Origin: Phascolomyces articulosus
Taxonomy: Eukaryota > Mucoromycota > Mucoromycetes > Mucorales > Lichtheimiaceae
Assembly: GCA_025677815.1 (NCBI GenBank)
Contig: JAIXMP010000001.1
Span: 1,178,001 to 1,242,000 of the forward strand
Length of the DNA: 64,000 bases
Reading direction: 5' to 3'
Part shown: positions 1 to 12,671 of the stretch, piece by piece
Numbering within the stretch: position 1 is the first letter of the stretch
Layout of the letters: every line of letters begins with the position of its first letter
The notes under the pieces: generated by a model
Database searches by the model: none
Seen by the model: the letters and a program-made list of their open reading frames with translations, nothing else
Told to the model about the DNA's origin: nothing
Made by a program: the position numbers and the translations under genes

Positions 1-69
1 TGGATTTTTGTATTCGGGATATTTATTCTTACATTGTGCCTGATTTGATCATCGGCAAACAACTAGTGA

Positions 70-132
70 TGATCCTTCTGCAGGTTCACCTATGGAAATT
101 TTGTTACGATTTTTACTTCCTCTAAATTACCT
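70..132 (-). pseudogene. relic of the 18S rRNA 3' end
   Basis: On the reverse strand this matches the universally conserved 3' terminus of eukaryotic 18S rRNA, the site where the ITS1 primer anneals. About 62 nt align with roughly six mismatches by eye. On the + strand five of the mismatches are C to T changes, two of them at former CpG positions, and one is G to T. The match stops abruptly on both sides, with no ITS or further 18S sequence next to it. It is therefore a displaced, mutated scrap and not part of an rDNA unit. The match to the known rRNA end is seen directly; the origin by insertion and mutational decay is inferred. Confidence 0.7.
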
Positions 133-558
133 AGATTGCCATAGTTAGGGTCAAAATCAGTCGTTACCAACACGACGATGATTCGTCCCATATGCTTTAA
201 AATTTACTACTAGCTTATATCTATAGTGTAAAAAAAGATGCAATGCTACTACGTGCTACATAGTAGTAGTAGCAGTAGACTTCATTGCTCTCCTCCTATT
301 TTATTCATCGTACCGTCACTATGTACTTTATACACCTCTTATAATCAAATCTCATGTACTTTTTTACGCCATAATTTAAAGCATAAATCTGGTTGTTGGC
401 AGTACACTAATTTTTTTTTCTGCATATTCCCTTCGGTTGGCTCAAGTGTTCCGCCACCACTTGCCTTTTTTGGTCTACCCGAAATTTTTTTGCTTGAATT
501 TTTTTTCTCCTTTTTCAATCAACAAACTTCAATCGATCGATCCGATTCCTCCAAATAA
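133..558. other. intergenic, upstream of FCF2
   Basis: No gene seen. The last 150 bases before the FCF2 start are rich in T and C tracts, as is common in fungal core promoters and 5' UTRs. The 106-residue open frame here is low complexity and has no recognisable domain. Confidence 0.5.
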
Positions 559-1751
559 ATGGCCCTTACACGAGCACAACGACGAGCATTACAAAAAGAT
601 TCTTCAGATGAATCTGAAGAAAAACAACAACAAACTGATCTTGCCACAGAAACTACACCTACCAAAGCAAATCATAATGAAGCAACATTAACAGATCAAC
701 AAGTAATCCAGAAGGTTAAAAAAGTACATTTCGAACAAGAGTTAGAATCGGAAGCATCATCAGAATCAAGTGATAATGAAGAGGATGATAATGAAAGTTC
801 ATCAGAAGAAGAGGGTAGTGATGACAATGATAGTTCAGAAGAAGAGGAAGCCGACGACGAGGATTTAGACGCATTATTAGAAAAGGCCGAGAAAGCACTT
901 ACTAAACAACAATTAGATGGCGACAAGGGCCAAATTAAACTGTAAGTGGATTATCGAGATTATTTGTGTGGGGGAATGATTTTTTTTATTACTGAGGCAA
1001 AGAACCCTGAATAAATAGAATAAACTTACTTATCTTTTTTTTTAAAAAAAAAAATCAATATAAAGTGATACCGAAGAGGATGATAATGATAAAAAATTCA
1101 ACTTACCCAAAATGGATTCGCGGGTTACTATTGATAATGAATTATATATTCGACGAGCAAAAGGTGAAAAAGTAGCTCGATTAGTAGATGGTACTGTGGA
1201 TGTGATCGATCACGATGATAATAAAAAGAATCGAAAGCATAAAAAGGTCGTAGAAGCCATCAAGGAACGAGAAAAGGAAGAAAAGGAACGATTATCTCGA
1301 AAAGAACGTAAAGAGGTAAACGTATATTTTGTTTATTGGGAAAGGAATAATCTAGTGATTAGGAATTGGGTGACTAACTTATTATGCAAACAATTAGGAA
1401 CGAGAAAAGACAGCAGGACGAGGATGGTTTGATATGGGACGACCTGATATGACACCTGAATTGAAACGAGATCTACAACTCTTAAAAATGCGTCATGTTA
1501 TTGATCGTAAACGACATTATAAAAAGATGGGCAAAGAGTCTGCCAAATATTTCCAAGTGGGTACAGTGATTGAAGGAGCCACAGAATTCCATTCTTCTCG
1601 ATTGACACGAAAGGAACGTAAAGAAACTATTGTGGATGAATTAATGGCCAATGAACAAGCCAAGGATTATTATAAACGTAAATATAATGAAGGTCAAACC
1701 CGGGGTAATAATGGCCGCAAGAAGGCAAAACGACAAATGAAACGCTTGTAA
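559..1751 (+). CDS. FCF2: rRNA-processing protein Fcf2 (TdIF2 family)
   Basis: Three exons: 559-941, 1066-1315 and 1398-1751, giving 328 residues. The N-terminal half is highly acidic, with Ser/Glu/Asp runs around residues 60-105, followed by basic linker sequence. The C-terminal third is the Fcf2 domain: it opens with the motif GWFDM, then TPELKRDLQLLK, a KRHYKK segment, KYFQVGTVIEG, and RLTRKERK, and ends in a basic nucleolar-type tail. Fcf2 in yeast is an essential nucleolar protein needed for early pre-rRNA cleavages at A0, A1 and A2 in 40S synthesis. Both introns have GT-AG ends, and phase is kept only with these joins (Leu codon split at the first, phase 0 at the second). The acceptor at 1396-1397 is required to restore GWFDM, which is otherwise out of frame. 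The start at 559 is the first ATG of a frame that runs unbroken into exon 1. Confidence 0.93.
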
Positions 1752-4700
1752 ATTTATTTTTCTAATATTATATCTCTCTACGCTGTAATTTTTTTTAAAT
1801 AATCATCATATGCCTTTATCGAATGAGAGAGAATGGTGGTAAAATCATTCACGATGGGTGAAATTGAATGGAATGGTTTTGTTGGGGTTATCTAAATAGA
1901 CGAGTGGGATCATCACAAGTGGATGTGGATAGTGTTTTTTAATCGATGTCACCAACGAAGAGGAGGGACATAAGAATGATATAACTGAGTATCAACAGAT
2001 TGAATTATTAACGTCTATTCATCATAGATTCGAAAGATGATTTGTTGTTTTTCACGATGAATAATAACATGTAACGATGGTAACCTAATATTATTTAGTG
2101 TACTTCTTGTTGAACAGTTTTTTTTTTTGAAAGGGTACTCTCAGGATTGTTCAATTTTCGCGTGCGTACTTGAGTTGGTGCAATGGCCACCACCTGTAAT
2201 TTAAAGTTCTAATATCGATGGGAAATTTGAAGTGCTGTGTTACGTTATTTGGCCAATGAGATGAATACATTAATAAGAATTAATGATAAAACATCAGAAT
2301 CAACATATTTTTTTCAACATTTACATGAATCCAGTAAGAAAGTTTTTGTTATTCTGGTCTAAAAATAGCCCATTGATTAATATATGACATTAATAGAATG
2401 TGTTGTGTGTATGTTGAAAAAGTAATTTATATTTTATCTTACGTCTTTTTTTTCTTTTATTTGGTATATGGTTGGTGCCATGTATTATGAGTTGTGATAC
2501 TACAGAGCAAGGTTAACGAGAATTGATCATTTAAACAGAAAAAAATCTTTAATCAGTATAATACACAATACTCATCATGGTGCACACCATGTTTCAATTA
2601 TCCAAATTTGATAGCCTAAAAAAAACAATAAGGACGATAGATCTCGAACAAAAAACAGAGGCTAAAGAACACACACAAGATCCTATCTTTCTCGATATGT
2701 ACTACAAAATGAATTACTTAAACCGTTCGATACCATTACTAATGATTACACAGGGTTTTTGTTTCCGAGGATGTTAAATAGCTTTTTTACTTTTATGACC
2801 GTAGATGAAATATTCTGTTTAAAGATTCATCAAGTGTACGTAAAAAGTTATTCTCCATATAAATGTGTTTCAGATCAAGCCTTTTTTGTTAACCATTTTT
2901 GCTCAGCTAAGTAAACATTTCCGAATAATCGGTCTAATTTACACTTCAATTGTGTTTCCAGTTTTTTGTGTAATTTTAAATTTTTGTATTGTGATCCCAT
3001 CACAATGAGTCTATTTTCTTTTTTGGAATGACGTGGGACATTATTTTATGTACCTATACTATTAAAACTGCATAAAATGGATAATAGATATACTTCGGCC
3101 ATTGTTACTTATTGGGATATACGTCCTGCTTTGTTATTACTTATCATGGATAATATCGAATGATGATACACCGTGTGTATATATGATCTATCTAATTTTA
3201 TTTTTTTTCTCATCCGTATCCATATCGCTTCTTCCCCGCATCATCATCATCATCATCTCTATGTACGCCACAATCTATGAGATACACACACTTGACCTTA
3301 TTAATGGGATTTACGAAAAATAGAAAGAACCGAGAGCAAGTTTCTTTTTTTTTTTTGAATCATCATGGTACAGTTGTATCACACAATACATATTTTTAAA
3401 ACTTTATCCTTTTTTTTTGTTTAATAAGAAAGTACATTATCATTTCATTCGTTTTTTTTTTAGATGGAACAAAAGAGAGTTAGTTGATCGATCCATTCCC
3501 CGATATACTATCATGATCTTGTATTATTTACTGATTCAAAAAATCAAGGGGAGAAAATTCTTTCTAAACATTCTTGATTTAGCATAACTTTAGTTGCTGC
3601 ATACATGAAAATAAATATTTAGTTACAGAAAAATGCGAGGAATTTTAAAGCACAATACATAAATGATTTATCAGTCTTTTCCCTCTAGGATCTCTTTGTT
3701 GATATAGCAGTACCAACAAGATGGATTTTTGTATATATAAAATATTTTGGTTTTTCTTTTGGCATATGATAATTTGTGTAGCCATTCATAAATTGTTACA
3801 TTAAATGAGAAAATGGCGGGGAAGAAGGTACAAAGATGAAAAAAAAAATTGCACCAAAAAGAGGGGAAAAGGTCATCTGATTGAATCCTATAATACCGTT
3901 AAAAAAAAGCTGTTGAAGATGAAAGAATGTTCACACAATCACAACTTTTCCAAGCGGCGATCCATATCGAAAAAATGTGTGATGAAAATGTTTTTGTTCG
4001 CGCTTGCTTTCTGTGTTGCTCTAATCAATTTACTCGATTTTGGATTGTGTGAGTTTTTTATTACTATCTCATTTTTACAGTCATAAGGATTTTTATGCAA
4101 AACAGATGAAAATGTAACCTTTATTCTTTACGTTCCGAAATGAAAATTAAATTGTTCCATTGATATATTGCATTTTTATTAATAATAATAATTCAAATGA
4201 TACTCCATGGTAGGGAAGTGAATCTATCTTGATAATAAATAATCGCCGCTATATTTATATATTCTTTTTATTATTATTGAGGTTTGTTGATCGATTCGTC
4301 ATCAGATGATAATGATACAGAATCTAAGAAAAAGAATGGATAGGATAGAAAGGAAAAAAAACTAATATGTGATATAAAATAAATGTAAAAAAGAATTCAC
4401 TTCTTTGGGTTATTTCTATCTTACTACTAGGTAAAATAAGAAAACTTCGCTTTGAATTATCTTTTCATCGTTACACGTCTGTGCGACATATTTTGTAATT
4501 TGACGGAACAATTTCTTGGTTACGAGCCGATAGACATAACTGCGACATGTTACTAAGAGTGAGACGAGAGAATGGGAGCAGAGAATGAGGACTAAATGAA
4601 TTTTGATATGTAGTGCAAAAAAAACCATAAATTTGTACAAGGCTAAATATCTAAATAATGTATCTAATAATTATAACTTTAGTTGTTTCTTACTATAAAA

Positions 4701-6046
4701 CAACAACGATTTCTTTAAATTTCCCTTTTGGGTGTATATTTATATATATCATACTATTGGCATCCATGACAAATACATGAGTTGTTGTTAAGATACTATC
4801 TGTCAAATTCGTAACTAGGACACTGTAAAATTAAAGTGATTTCTATTAGGCAACAATAAAAAAAATACCAAGGAGAGGAAATCATTCGTTCATTCGTTAT
4901 GAATAGACTATTATTTATAGGATCCTTTTAAATCATACAGGTTATTAGTGAGTGTCTGGTGATTGGATGTGTGAGAGAATGCGTGTGTGAGAGTAAATAA
5001 TATATATAACAATATAGAACAACCCAAACTTTATGTGGTTCAGAGAGAAAGATATCAGGATGGATTTCACATGAAAGAGATGTAACCCTAATAGTTAGCT
5101 TTATACACACACCACCTCTTTTTATTTATTTATTATTTTTCTTGTTTCTGGACCCAACAAAATTTCTTATCAAACAAAAGAAGTGATATGGCAATCATTT
5201 ATTTAAAATAGGTGAAATGAATAATCTAGTAGTAGATAGATATATATATATATATAACGGAGTGTATAATGTATTAGAAGAAATATTTATATATAGTAAA
5301 ACAAAGTATATATATAGATAATAGACCAAGTTGAAACTTTTTATTAACATTTACAATAATTACATGTCATTTTTTTGTTATTTTTGGGTGTTGGCTGTGT
5401 TGGATTTTGTGTTCAATTTCTGTGAGAAAGAAGTGGAGTACAAAAAAAGAAAAAGTGCCGGGTTTAAAGTATCGATTATTTGAACCAAAAACAACTTATT
5501 TATATTGAGGTACTAGTAGTTTATCATGATCATTATATAATACTATTGTGTCTAATAGGTTATTGATTTGCGTGCTTACATGTTGTTTGGTTCTATGAGA
5601 GAAGATTTGTGTATATGATTATGTATAGTAAAGAAAGATCGGAATGGCGCGTGGCTTTGGTCGTGCAGCAAGCAATAGGTTTAGTGTAACCAATGGCGGC
5701 CATTTTTAACTCCACAAACCTTTTTTTTTTCTTTCACTTCCTTTCCCACTGACCTAAAAACCCATCTTTTTTTCTTCTTTATTCTCACATTTTTCTTCTT
5801 CTTTCCTTTCACTTGTATCTTATTCTTCTTCTTTATTTTGTATATTATCGTGCTGGTTCACGTTAAAAAAATATAACATATAACAGACATTCGTTTATAT
5901 ATCTTTTCTTTTGTACAGAAAAAAATATCCACGTTCCCTTTTTAAAGTCAATCACACATATACACACATATTCCACCCTCAAAAAGAAACCTTTTGTTAT
6001 TCTTCTTCCTTCTCTAACACACACCCTTTGATAAAAAGAACAAAAA
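1752..6046. other. long gene-poor stretch
   Basis: No supported gene in 4.3 kb. Open frames at 2577-2777, 3102-3323 and 3805-4086 are short, AT-driven and match nothing I recognise. A TA dinucleotide run lies at about 5240-5257. The last 350 bases before the homeobox gene are strongly pyrimidine-rich and include a CCAAT motif. A short sequence (GGATTTTTGTAT) occurs both at base 2 and near 3722, too short to call a repeat family. Confidence 0.5.
5689..5694 (+). promoter_or_regulatory. possible CCAAT box upstream of the homeobox gene
   Basis: An ACCAAT hexamer sits about 350 nt before the homeobox start, inside the only locally GC-richer patch of this upstream region (GCGCGTGG, GGCGGCC). The Hap/NF-Y complex binds CCAAT in fungi. 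The motif alone is weak evidence, because a pentamer is expected often by chance. Confidence 0.25.
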
Positions 6047-7534
6047 ATGATTACCAAGCATCCTCATCATGTTCGTAGCCACTCTACTTCTGCACCATCA
6101 TCATCCTCGTCACCATCGGCACCAACACGTAAACGTACACATTTGAAACCTAACCAACTGACAATACTTCAAAATTCATTTACTGTGAATCCATTGCCAG
6201 ATGCAGGTGTCCGTAGTCAACTTGCTCATGATTTAGGTGTAAGTGAACGTACCATTCAAATTTGGTTTCAGAACCGTCGTGCAAAGGCACGCAAGTTGGA
6301 ATCTTTGTCCAATTCTTTATCTGCTGCTGCTGTAGCAACGGCTGCTGCTGCTTCATCCTCCTCCAATAGTTCACATCCCCACCATCCTCACACCAACAAT
6401 CCTGCAGCATTAGCAGCCATGGCACATCATGTTCAACAACAACAGCAACAACAAAATCCATCTTCTCAAGATTCAATCCTTTTGCCCCGCTGGATGGAGC
6501 AAGCAACCCGTTCTCATCATCAACCTCGTTATCAACCTACTTTCCGTACAATGATGACACCGGAACGATTTGAAGAATTAAAACAACAACCCACACAAAC
6601 TCGTCGTCATCATGGTAATAGACCTCGTTCAAGCTCTAAACCAGAAAAAGTAGTCTTAGTGGAAGACGACGAAGACGAGACGAATGAAGGTCTCCATGGT
6701 ACAAACCCCCCTACCATTGAAATTCGTGCCATGTCGGAAGGCATTCAGCTTAAACAACAACATTCGTCATTGTCCGAACAAGGGTCCCTTCAACAACCTG
6801 TTCAACTGCAACAGCAACAAACAAGTATACCTCTTTTGAATATTCGAACACTTCGTATTGGTACCTGGTCTCGTTTTGCTTGCCAACAACCTACCTCCAC
6901 AACTTCGTGGGACTTGAAATGTTTTGTGGATCCTACAAATAAACAAATGACATGGCAAGTTTTAGCCGAAGGTCACCTGTTCCGTATTCAAATCCCTATG
7001 GAAGGAATTAGTCAAATTCGATTGGTTCAAGAAGGTCAATTGGAAATTGAATTGGATTCACCTCAACAAAACTGTTGCTTTGCCATGTTTAACCATGCAC
7101 ATCAAGAATGGATTCGATGTGGTGATTTCTCTGAAGATAAGCAAGCGAGTCATGAAAAAATACATGTATTGCTGGGCAATCATGATGCTCTTCAACAAGC
7201 CCTTTTGGATTTGGCTGCTTTGGCTCCCGAATTGACTGCAAAAATGGTCTTGACTCCTTTACCTTTGATGGTCGATGATATTGCTTCTTCTTGTTCTCCT
7301 TCCGTCACACCAGAACCTTTTTTGAATTTCTCTCCACTTTATTCTACCACTGCTACTAACAGTGTTTCTGCTGCTGGTATGACCACAAGTGCCAATAGTC
7401 TTCAAGTACCCCCTGCAACATTGACTCATCATACAACTAACCATTATGACAAGTCGTTATGGGCCAGTGCTTATGGAGCGGCAGCTGCGGATCCAACAAG
7501 TACACTTTATCAAATGTCACCTTATGGATTCTGA
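6047..7534 (+). CDS. homeodomain transcription factor, fungal Phx1/Pah1-like
   Basis: Single exon, 495 residues. A TALE-independent, typical 60-residue homeodomain spans about residues 28-87. It has the basic N-terminal arm RKRT and a recognition helix with WFQNRRAKARK (Trp73, Asn76, Arg77), so DNA contact residues are intact. It is followed by Ser/Ala, His/Pro and Gln-rich low-complexity linkers of the kind found in activation regions. Around residues 265-385 lies a folded-looking region that starts with LRIGTW and includes WDLKCFVDP. It resembles the conserved C-terminal domain of the Ascomycete homeobox regulators Phx1 and Pah1, and the tail is Ser/Thr-rich. Expected to act in the nucleus; target genes cannot be read from the sequence. 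The ATG lies right after a pyrimidine-rich leader. The homeodomain call is secure; the subfamily assignment is by memory and moderate. Confidence 0.9.
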   Translation: MITKHPHHVRSHSTSAPSSSSSPSAPTRKRTHLKPNQLTILQNSFTVNPLPDAGVRSQLAHDLGVSERTIQIWFQNRRAKARKLESLSNSLSAAAVATAAAASSSSNSSHPHHPHTNNPAALAAMAHHVQQQQQQQNPSSQDSILLPRWMEQATRSHHQPRYQPTFRTMMTPERFEELKQQPTQTRRHHGNRPRSSSKPEKVVLVEDDEDETNEGLHGTNPPTIEIRAMSEGIQLKQQHSSLSEQGSLQQPVQLQQQQTSIPLLNIRTLRIGTWSRFACQQPTSTTSWDLKCFVDPTNKQMTWQVLAEGHLFRIQIPMEGISQIRLVQEGQLEIELDSPQQNCCFAMFNHAHQEWIRCGDFSEDKQASHEKIHVLLGNHDALQQALLDLAALAPELTAKMVLTPLPLMVDDIASSCSPSVTPEPFLNFSPLYSTTATNSVSAAGMTTSANSLQVPPATLTHHTTNHYDKSLWASAYGAAAADPTSTLYQMSPYGF

Positions 7535-7738
7535 AATGTTTGATTATACATACTCGCTAGTTAGTTTTTCAGCTATTAGGATATATCCCCCACCAAAAAT
7601 TCTCAACTTTCTTCAACCAACTTCTGTTTTTTTCTTTCTTTCTCAACCACCCCTTTTCCCCCTCCTCCAATCACTTTTTCATTGTTATCTTTTTTTTACT
7701 CTCTTTTGGATTTCTCAAAGAAATAAAAAAAAATAATC

Positions 7739-8992
7739 ATGGATGACAATTCAACACAAATGAATATGGATGAAAATGATGATATGATGGAAGTAGCAGT
7801 AGAAGAAGGATATTCAAATATCCATCGTGCATTTTTACAAGTCATGATGAGTCGCCGTGTTATGGATATGAGTACAGGAGAAGTTATATTTGAGAATCTT
7901 CTTTCAATTGCTGAGCAAAGTAATAATCCCCAAATATTATATAAAAGTCCGTGCACTCATACCCCATCTCATTGATTGATTGATATACATGTGTTTCCCA
8001 TTTTATGCCAAAAATAGCACATGAACCAGATTTCCAAGAATTCATTACAACGATTAATCTTGAAATTAATTCCTATCAACTTTCTTTACGTCGTGCTTGT
8101 GATGAAGTGACTGGACATGATATGCTCTTATTGGTAAAATAGACAACGAGTTTCAGTATTGTGTAGTGTGTGAAGAAGAGGATGCATCGGAATGATGAAT
8201 AATGTGATACTAGTACCATGCATCATGCTGCGGGACTAAAAAATGTTTCTGGCAGATGAATACAACGTCAGATTTCGCTACTCATATTGCAACTTTATAT
8301 TCTCCTGGTGAACTGGATTATTTTAAACAATTGGTAACATATATCTATTTTTTTTCTTACATATATAGATCGTTCCATATACTATTAAAAATGAAGAACT
8401 ATATTGGTCTTTAAATTTTATATAGCTGACCGGTATTATAGAGTCATCTGAACTCTCTTTAACCATCGATGAAGCGTTAGAAATTGGACATCAAGAACCC
8501 ATTCAGACGACATTGAAAAAGGCACAAGAGATATTGGATCGATTAGTTCAAGATGAATGGTTATTCTATTACTATGATGAGAACGATGATATGGGTCATT
8601 ATTCTTTATCTTTACGTTCAAGAGTGGAGTTGTTACCTTATTTTGAACAACAGCCGTATGCTGATTCTATTGGTTTGTGTTCAAAATGTTTGGAATTAGT
8701 GACGACGGGACGTCAATGCCGACATTGTCACACATATATTCACACGCATTGTCTTGTTACTGAATCGTCGGAACTACAACCTTCCATGTCCTCAACAGTT
8801 ATTGATAATAATAACGATGATAATACGCCATCCTTGCTATGTCCCATTTGTTCCGAATATATGCACTTGTTTGGTCTGTTACTGTTGCTCGAGGATGATG
8901 AAGAAGATGATGGTGATGAAGACGACGATGATGATGAGGAAGATCATTTGTCTAGTGATAGTAGTCTTAATATAAGTAATAGCATCATATAA
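7739..8992 (+). CDS. NSE1: Smc5/6 complex subunit Nse1 (RING-like ubiquitin ligase)
   Basis: Four exons: 7739-7919, 8018-8133, 8256-8333 and 8426-8992, giving 313 residues. The N-terminus contains the Nse1 hallmark HRAFLQVMMSRR (about residues 24-35). The winged-helix region follows (YSPGELDYFKQL and a VQDEWL segment). A C-terminal variant RING has the pattern Cys-x2-Cys, Cys-x2-Cys, His-x2-Cys, Cys-x2-Cys between about residues 223 and 284. The tail is a long Asp/Glu run. Nse1 with Nse3 and Nse4 forms a subcomplex of Smc5/6; its RING gives E3 ubiquitin ligase activity in DNA repair in the nucleus. All three introns are GT-AG. The first splits a Thr codon, and the others are phase 0. The acidic tail after the RING is longer than I would expect for the family. 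Confidence 0.92.
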
Positions 8993-9198
8993 TGTAGTAT
9001 GGGAAGAATAAAGTTGGATTTCTGATTGCTTTTATTTATGCGCGTGATCGTCCTATACTACGCATAATAACAAGTCATTTTTTTTTTGTTGTTTGTTATT
9101 AATTTTTTTTTAGTTCTCCTTATTTTGCATTTTCATTCTCTTCTCTTCTCTTTTCTCTTTCTTCGTTATTTTTTTTTATTAAAGAGAAAGAAAAAGTG

Positions 9199-12100
9199 AT
9201 GGATAAAACTTGGGAAGCAATCCAAAAGAAAAGTAAGTGAACCTTTTTATCTGTCGCACGATATTGTCCTCCATCATGGGCCCCACACATAGCTTTTTTC
9301 TTTATCTAATCATTTTATATCCCATATCAACTTATATAACGCGTTATATTTATAGCCTTTACAAAGTGGTAATATATATATATGACTTTCAAGAAAGAGA
9401 AAACAACGCGATATTAAAATACTACTGGAAACAAAAAAAAATAACTAAGAATGACCTATTATAATTTTTTTATAGGGTCAATACAAAACTTGACATGGGA
9501 AATGTTCCTCACATTCAAATTCTTGAAAAAGATCTTGCTGATGGTGTTCGTTTGATTCAATTATTGGTAAGAAAAAAGGGCTCATACCAGAATAAAATAC
9601 GTCATGTTGTTTTATTATCCAAATAAAGTAATCTGTTTATACATTTTTGATTTAAAGGAAATCATTGGTGACACAACTTTGGGAAGATATTGTATCAACC
9701 CAAAAATGAGGATTCAAAGAGTTGAAAATGTCAACAAGGCATTATCTTTTGTTTTGGAACGAGGTGTTCTTCTGACCAATATTGGTGCTGAGGATATTGT
9801 GGATCAGAACCTTAAATTGGTCTTGGGCATGTTATGGAGTATCATTTTGCGTTTCACTATTGAAGATATTAGTCAAGATGGTAAAAGTGCAAGAGAAGGT
9901 TTATTATTATGGTGTCAACGTAAAACGGCCAATTATAAGGAAGTCAATGTTTGTGATTTTACTTATAGTTGGAAGGATGGTTTGGCATTGTAAGTATTTA
10001 TTTTTTAAATATTGGTTGTTATTGAGTTTGTGTAGTAGGTTCAATGTTTCTCATATGAAAGAGTGGATTTTCGTATTAATCATATTTTTTATTTCTTAGT
10101 TGTGCCTTGATTCATCGCCATCGTCCGGATTTATTGGATTATAATGCTTTGGATTTCGTAAGTTTGAATTTAAATTTATTTCATTGTTATCTCTCCTTCC
10201 CCTGATAATAGGATGTGTCCAGACTAATAATAGATCCTATGGATATGTAATCTATCTAATATATAGTCGAAACCTCATGAGAATACTGCCCTTGCCTTTG
10301 AAGTTGCAGAAAAGTATCTTGATATTCCAGTAAGTTATACTTATACTCGTTATATATCCCGTTTCTTACCAGCAATAATCATATATACAACCAAATTTTG
10401 ACTAATAACCAAATTTCAATAGAAACTTTTGGATGTGGAAGATGTTTGTGATATTGAAAAACCGGATGATAAATCTGTTATGACTTATGTTGCCCAATAT
10501 TTCCACGCATTTTCATCACAAGGTAAGAGGGTATTAGATATATAAACTAAATGTGGACTTTTTCTTGATTATTATCTCTAATATTATGCTATTTCATATG
10601 TGTCTACATATTTCAAGATAAAGACGAAACGGCAGGACGTCGTGTAGCAAAATTCGCTGATGTTTTGAATTCAATTTGGAAAATGAGACACAATTATGAA
10701 GAACGTGTGGCCGCAGTAAGTGATTGTCTACCTTTTTTTTTATCTGAAGAGAAAAATACCCGAGAAAAAAAGAAACGAGAGAGGGAAAGGATGATATCTT
10801 ATGTGAGAAAAGAACAGGAAACATCCACAAACAAATACTGATAATAGAGTGTTCAATATGATGCTTCTATTTTACATAGTTAATACAAGATGTCCAAAGT
10901 ATCCAACGCGAATGGCAACACTCTCGATTGACTGATTCCTATGTAGAAACAAAACAAAAAGGAATTGAATTTGCTACCTATAAAAGTTCACAAAAACGAG
11001 AATGGGTTTCAGAAAATCGCGAATTAGTGACGTTACTTGGAAATATTCAAACAAAATTAAAGACTTATAATCTTAGACCTTATTATCCACCAGAAGGATT
11101 GACCTTAAGAGTAAGTTAATCTCCTGTGATATATATTCTTATTGCAAAGTTGCTATAGAACTTCTTGGCTGTATCAATACTCGTTATTGTTAAAATTTAG
11201 GATTTGGATCACGTATGGGGAGATTTATTAAAAGATGAAGCTATCTATCACCGTAGAATTAATAGTAAACTTCGAGAGTAAGTGAATTATTCATTCACTG
11301 TATATGTGGCAACTGAGTATACGGGAAGAGGGAAGTTATATGAGAATAAAACAGGGGTATTTTAACCAGTTTGTATATAAAGAATCAAAGAAAATCTTCG
11401 TAAAGCATATGCCAATGCAGCCAATGGCTTCCAAGAAAAACTTGATAGAATCTCTGCTGAATTAGCCACATTGGATGGAGAACTTGAGGTAAATTATGCT
11501 TCTCTTAATATGTACAACTCATATCCTGAGTATTGATTTTAAAAAAACTAAATAAAGCCATTTTACTTATAGAACCAGCTCAATTCTGTGGTTGGATTAT
11601 CCCAAGAAATTGCACCACTACAAAAAAAACTATATGCTATTGAATCCTTGGATCAAGCTTGCATAGAAGCCAATACCGAAGAAAATGATTACACTGTGTA
11701 CTCATTAGAAGACCTTACCTTTGAATTAGATCTAGTGGAACGGGCCATTCGAAATAAGATTGCCTTTATTGATAATCAGGTAATGTATATATAGCGAGAA
11801 GGGAGAAAAGTGACCCATGACTTATTTCTCTTTTTTCTATATAAAGCATATATCAAGAAACATGACCAATTTGACACCAGCCCAATTAGAAGAATTTGAG
11901 CATGCTTTCCGTCATTTCGCCAATGATTATAATGAGCTATCGATGGAAGGATTCCGAGCTGCCTTGGCTAGTTTGGGATTATTTTATGATGATTATGAAA
12001 TTGGTCTTGTATTTGATCACACCGCACAAAACCATGATAGTATACGATTTGAGCAGTTTATCCAATTTATGGTATCTATCACTGAAGACAAATCCACACC

Positions 12101-12302
12101 CGAACAATTACAAGATGCATTCCAAACCATTGCGGGTGATAAGCCCTATGTCACCGAATTAGATTTAAAACGTTGTATGATGCCAGAACCCGATGTTGAT
12201 TATTTAGTTCGGGAAATGCCTACGTTGACTATCTCTTCCAACAACGGACAAGAGGATATGGCATTCGATTATAGTCACTATGTAGATCAAATGTTTGAAT
12301 AA
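9199..12302 (+). CDS. alpha-actinin, actin crosslinker (Ain1-like)
   Basis: Thirteen exons: 9199-9232, 9356-9368, 9476-9566, 9658-9989, 10100-10157, 10267-10329, 10423-10522, 10618-10715, 10880-11110, 11201-11277, 11383-11488, 11573-11779 and 11847-12302, for 621 residues. Two calponin-homology domains form the actin-binding head (about residues 10-235; motifs [31 protein letters not shown]). A short helical, spectrin-like rod of about 230 residues follows, then a C-terminal EF-hand-like region (about 470-621). The length fits the short fungal alpha-actinin of fission yeast (about 620 residues), not the animal protein with four spectrin repeats. It would crosslink actin filaments, for example at the cytokinetic ring and septa. 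Exon 2 is only 13 nt and is needed to complete the KTFTKW motif in phase. Loop residues of the EF-hands look degenerate, so calcium binding is doubtful. Confidence 0.93.
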
Positions 12303-12671
12303 TCCTCTTCTTCTGATTCTTCTACATTTCAACGATACAACATTTTTTAAAAAGAAATATATCCTCTCTCTCTCCTTTTAAAATACCCTTATCCGCTTTA
12401 TTCTCAATAGGATTCACCTTGGTATATAACATGCACCCAAAAGGAATTAGATATAAAAAGAAACTTCATTATTTTTTTTCTCTATCTCTTGAAATCTATA
12501 CAATACACATTACATTACAAATTCACAACATACACTGACATTTCCCCCTCCCTTACACACATTCAATTCAACCCATACCATTGAAAAAATAAATAAATAC
12601 CAGAAGAAGCAAAAAATAAGTATATTGGTCTCTTTTCCCTTTGTTTTTGGTTTATTTTTGTGGTTTTTTTT
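12303..12671. other. convergent intergenic gap
   Basis: The 3' flanks of alpha-actinin and the TLS1 homologue meet here. AT-rich with C/T tracts; no gene or repeat seen. Confidence 0.5.

Noticed and set aside
2577..4086. Three open frames of 66-93 codons in the 1.75-6.0 kb gap
   Set aside because: Short, with AT-driven residue use, no recognisable motif and no supporting splice context.
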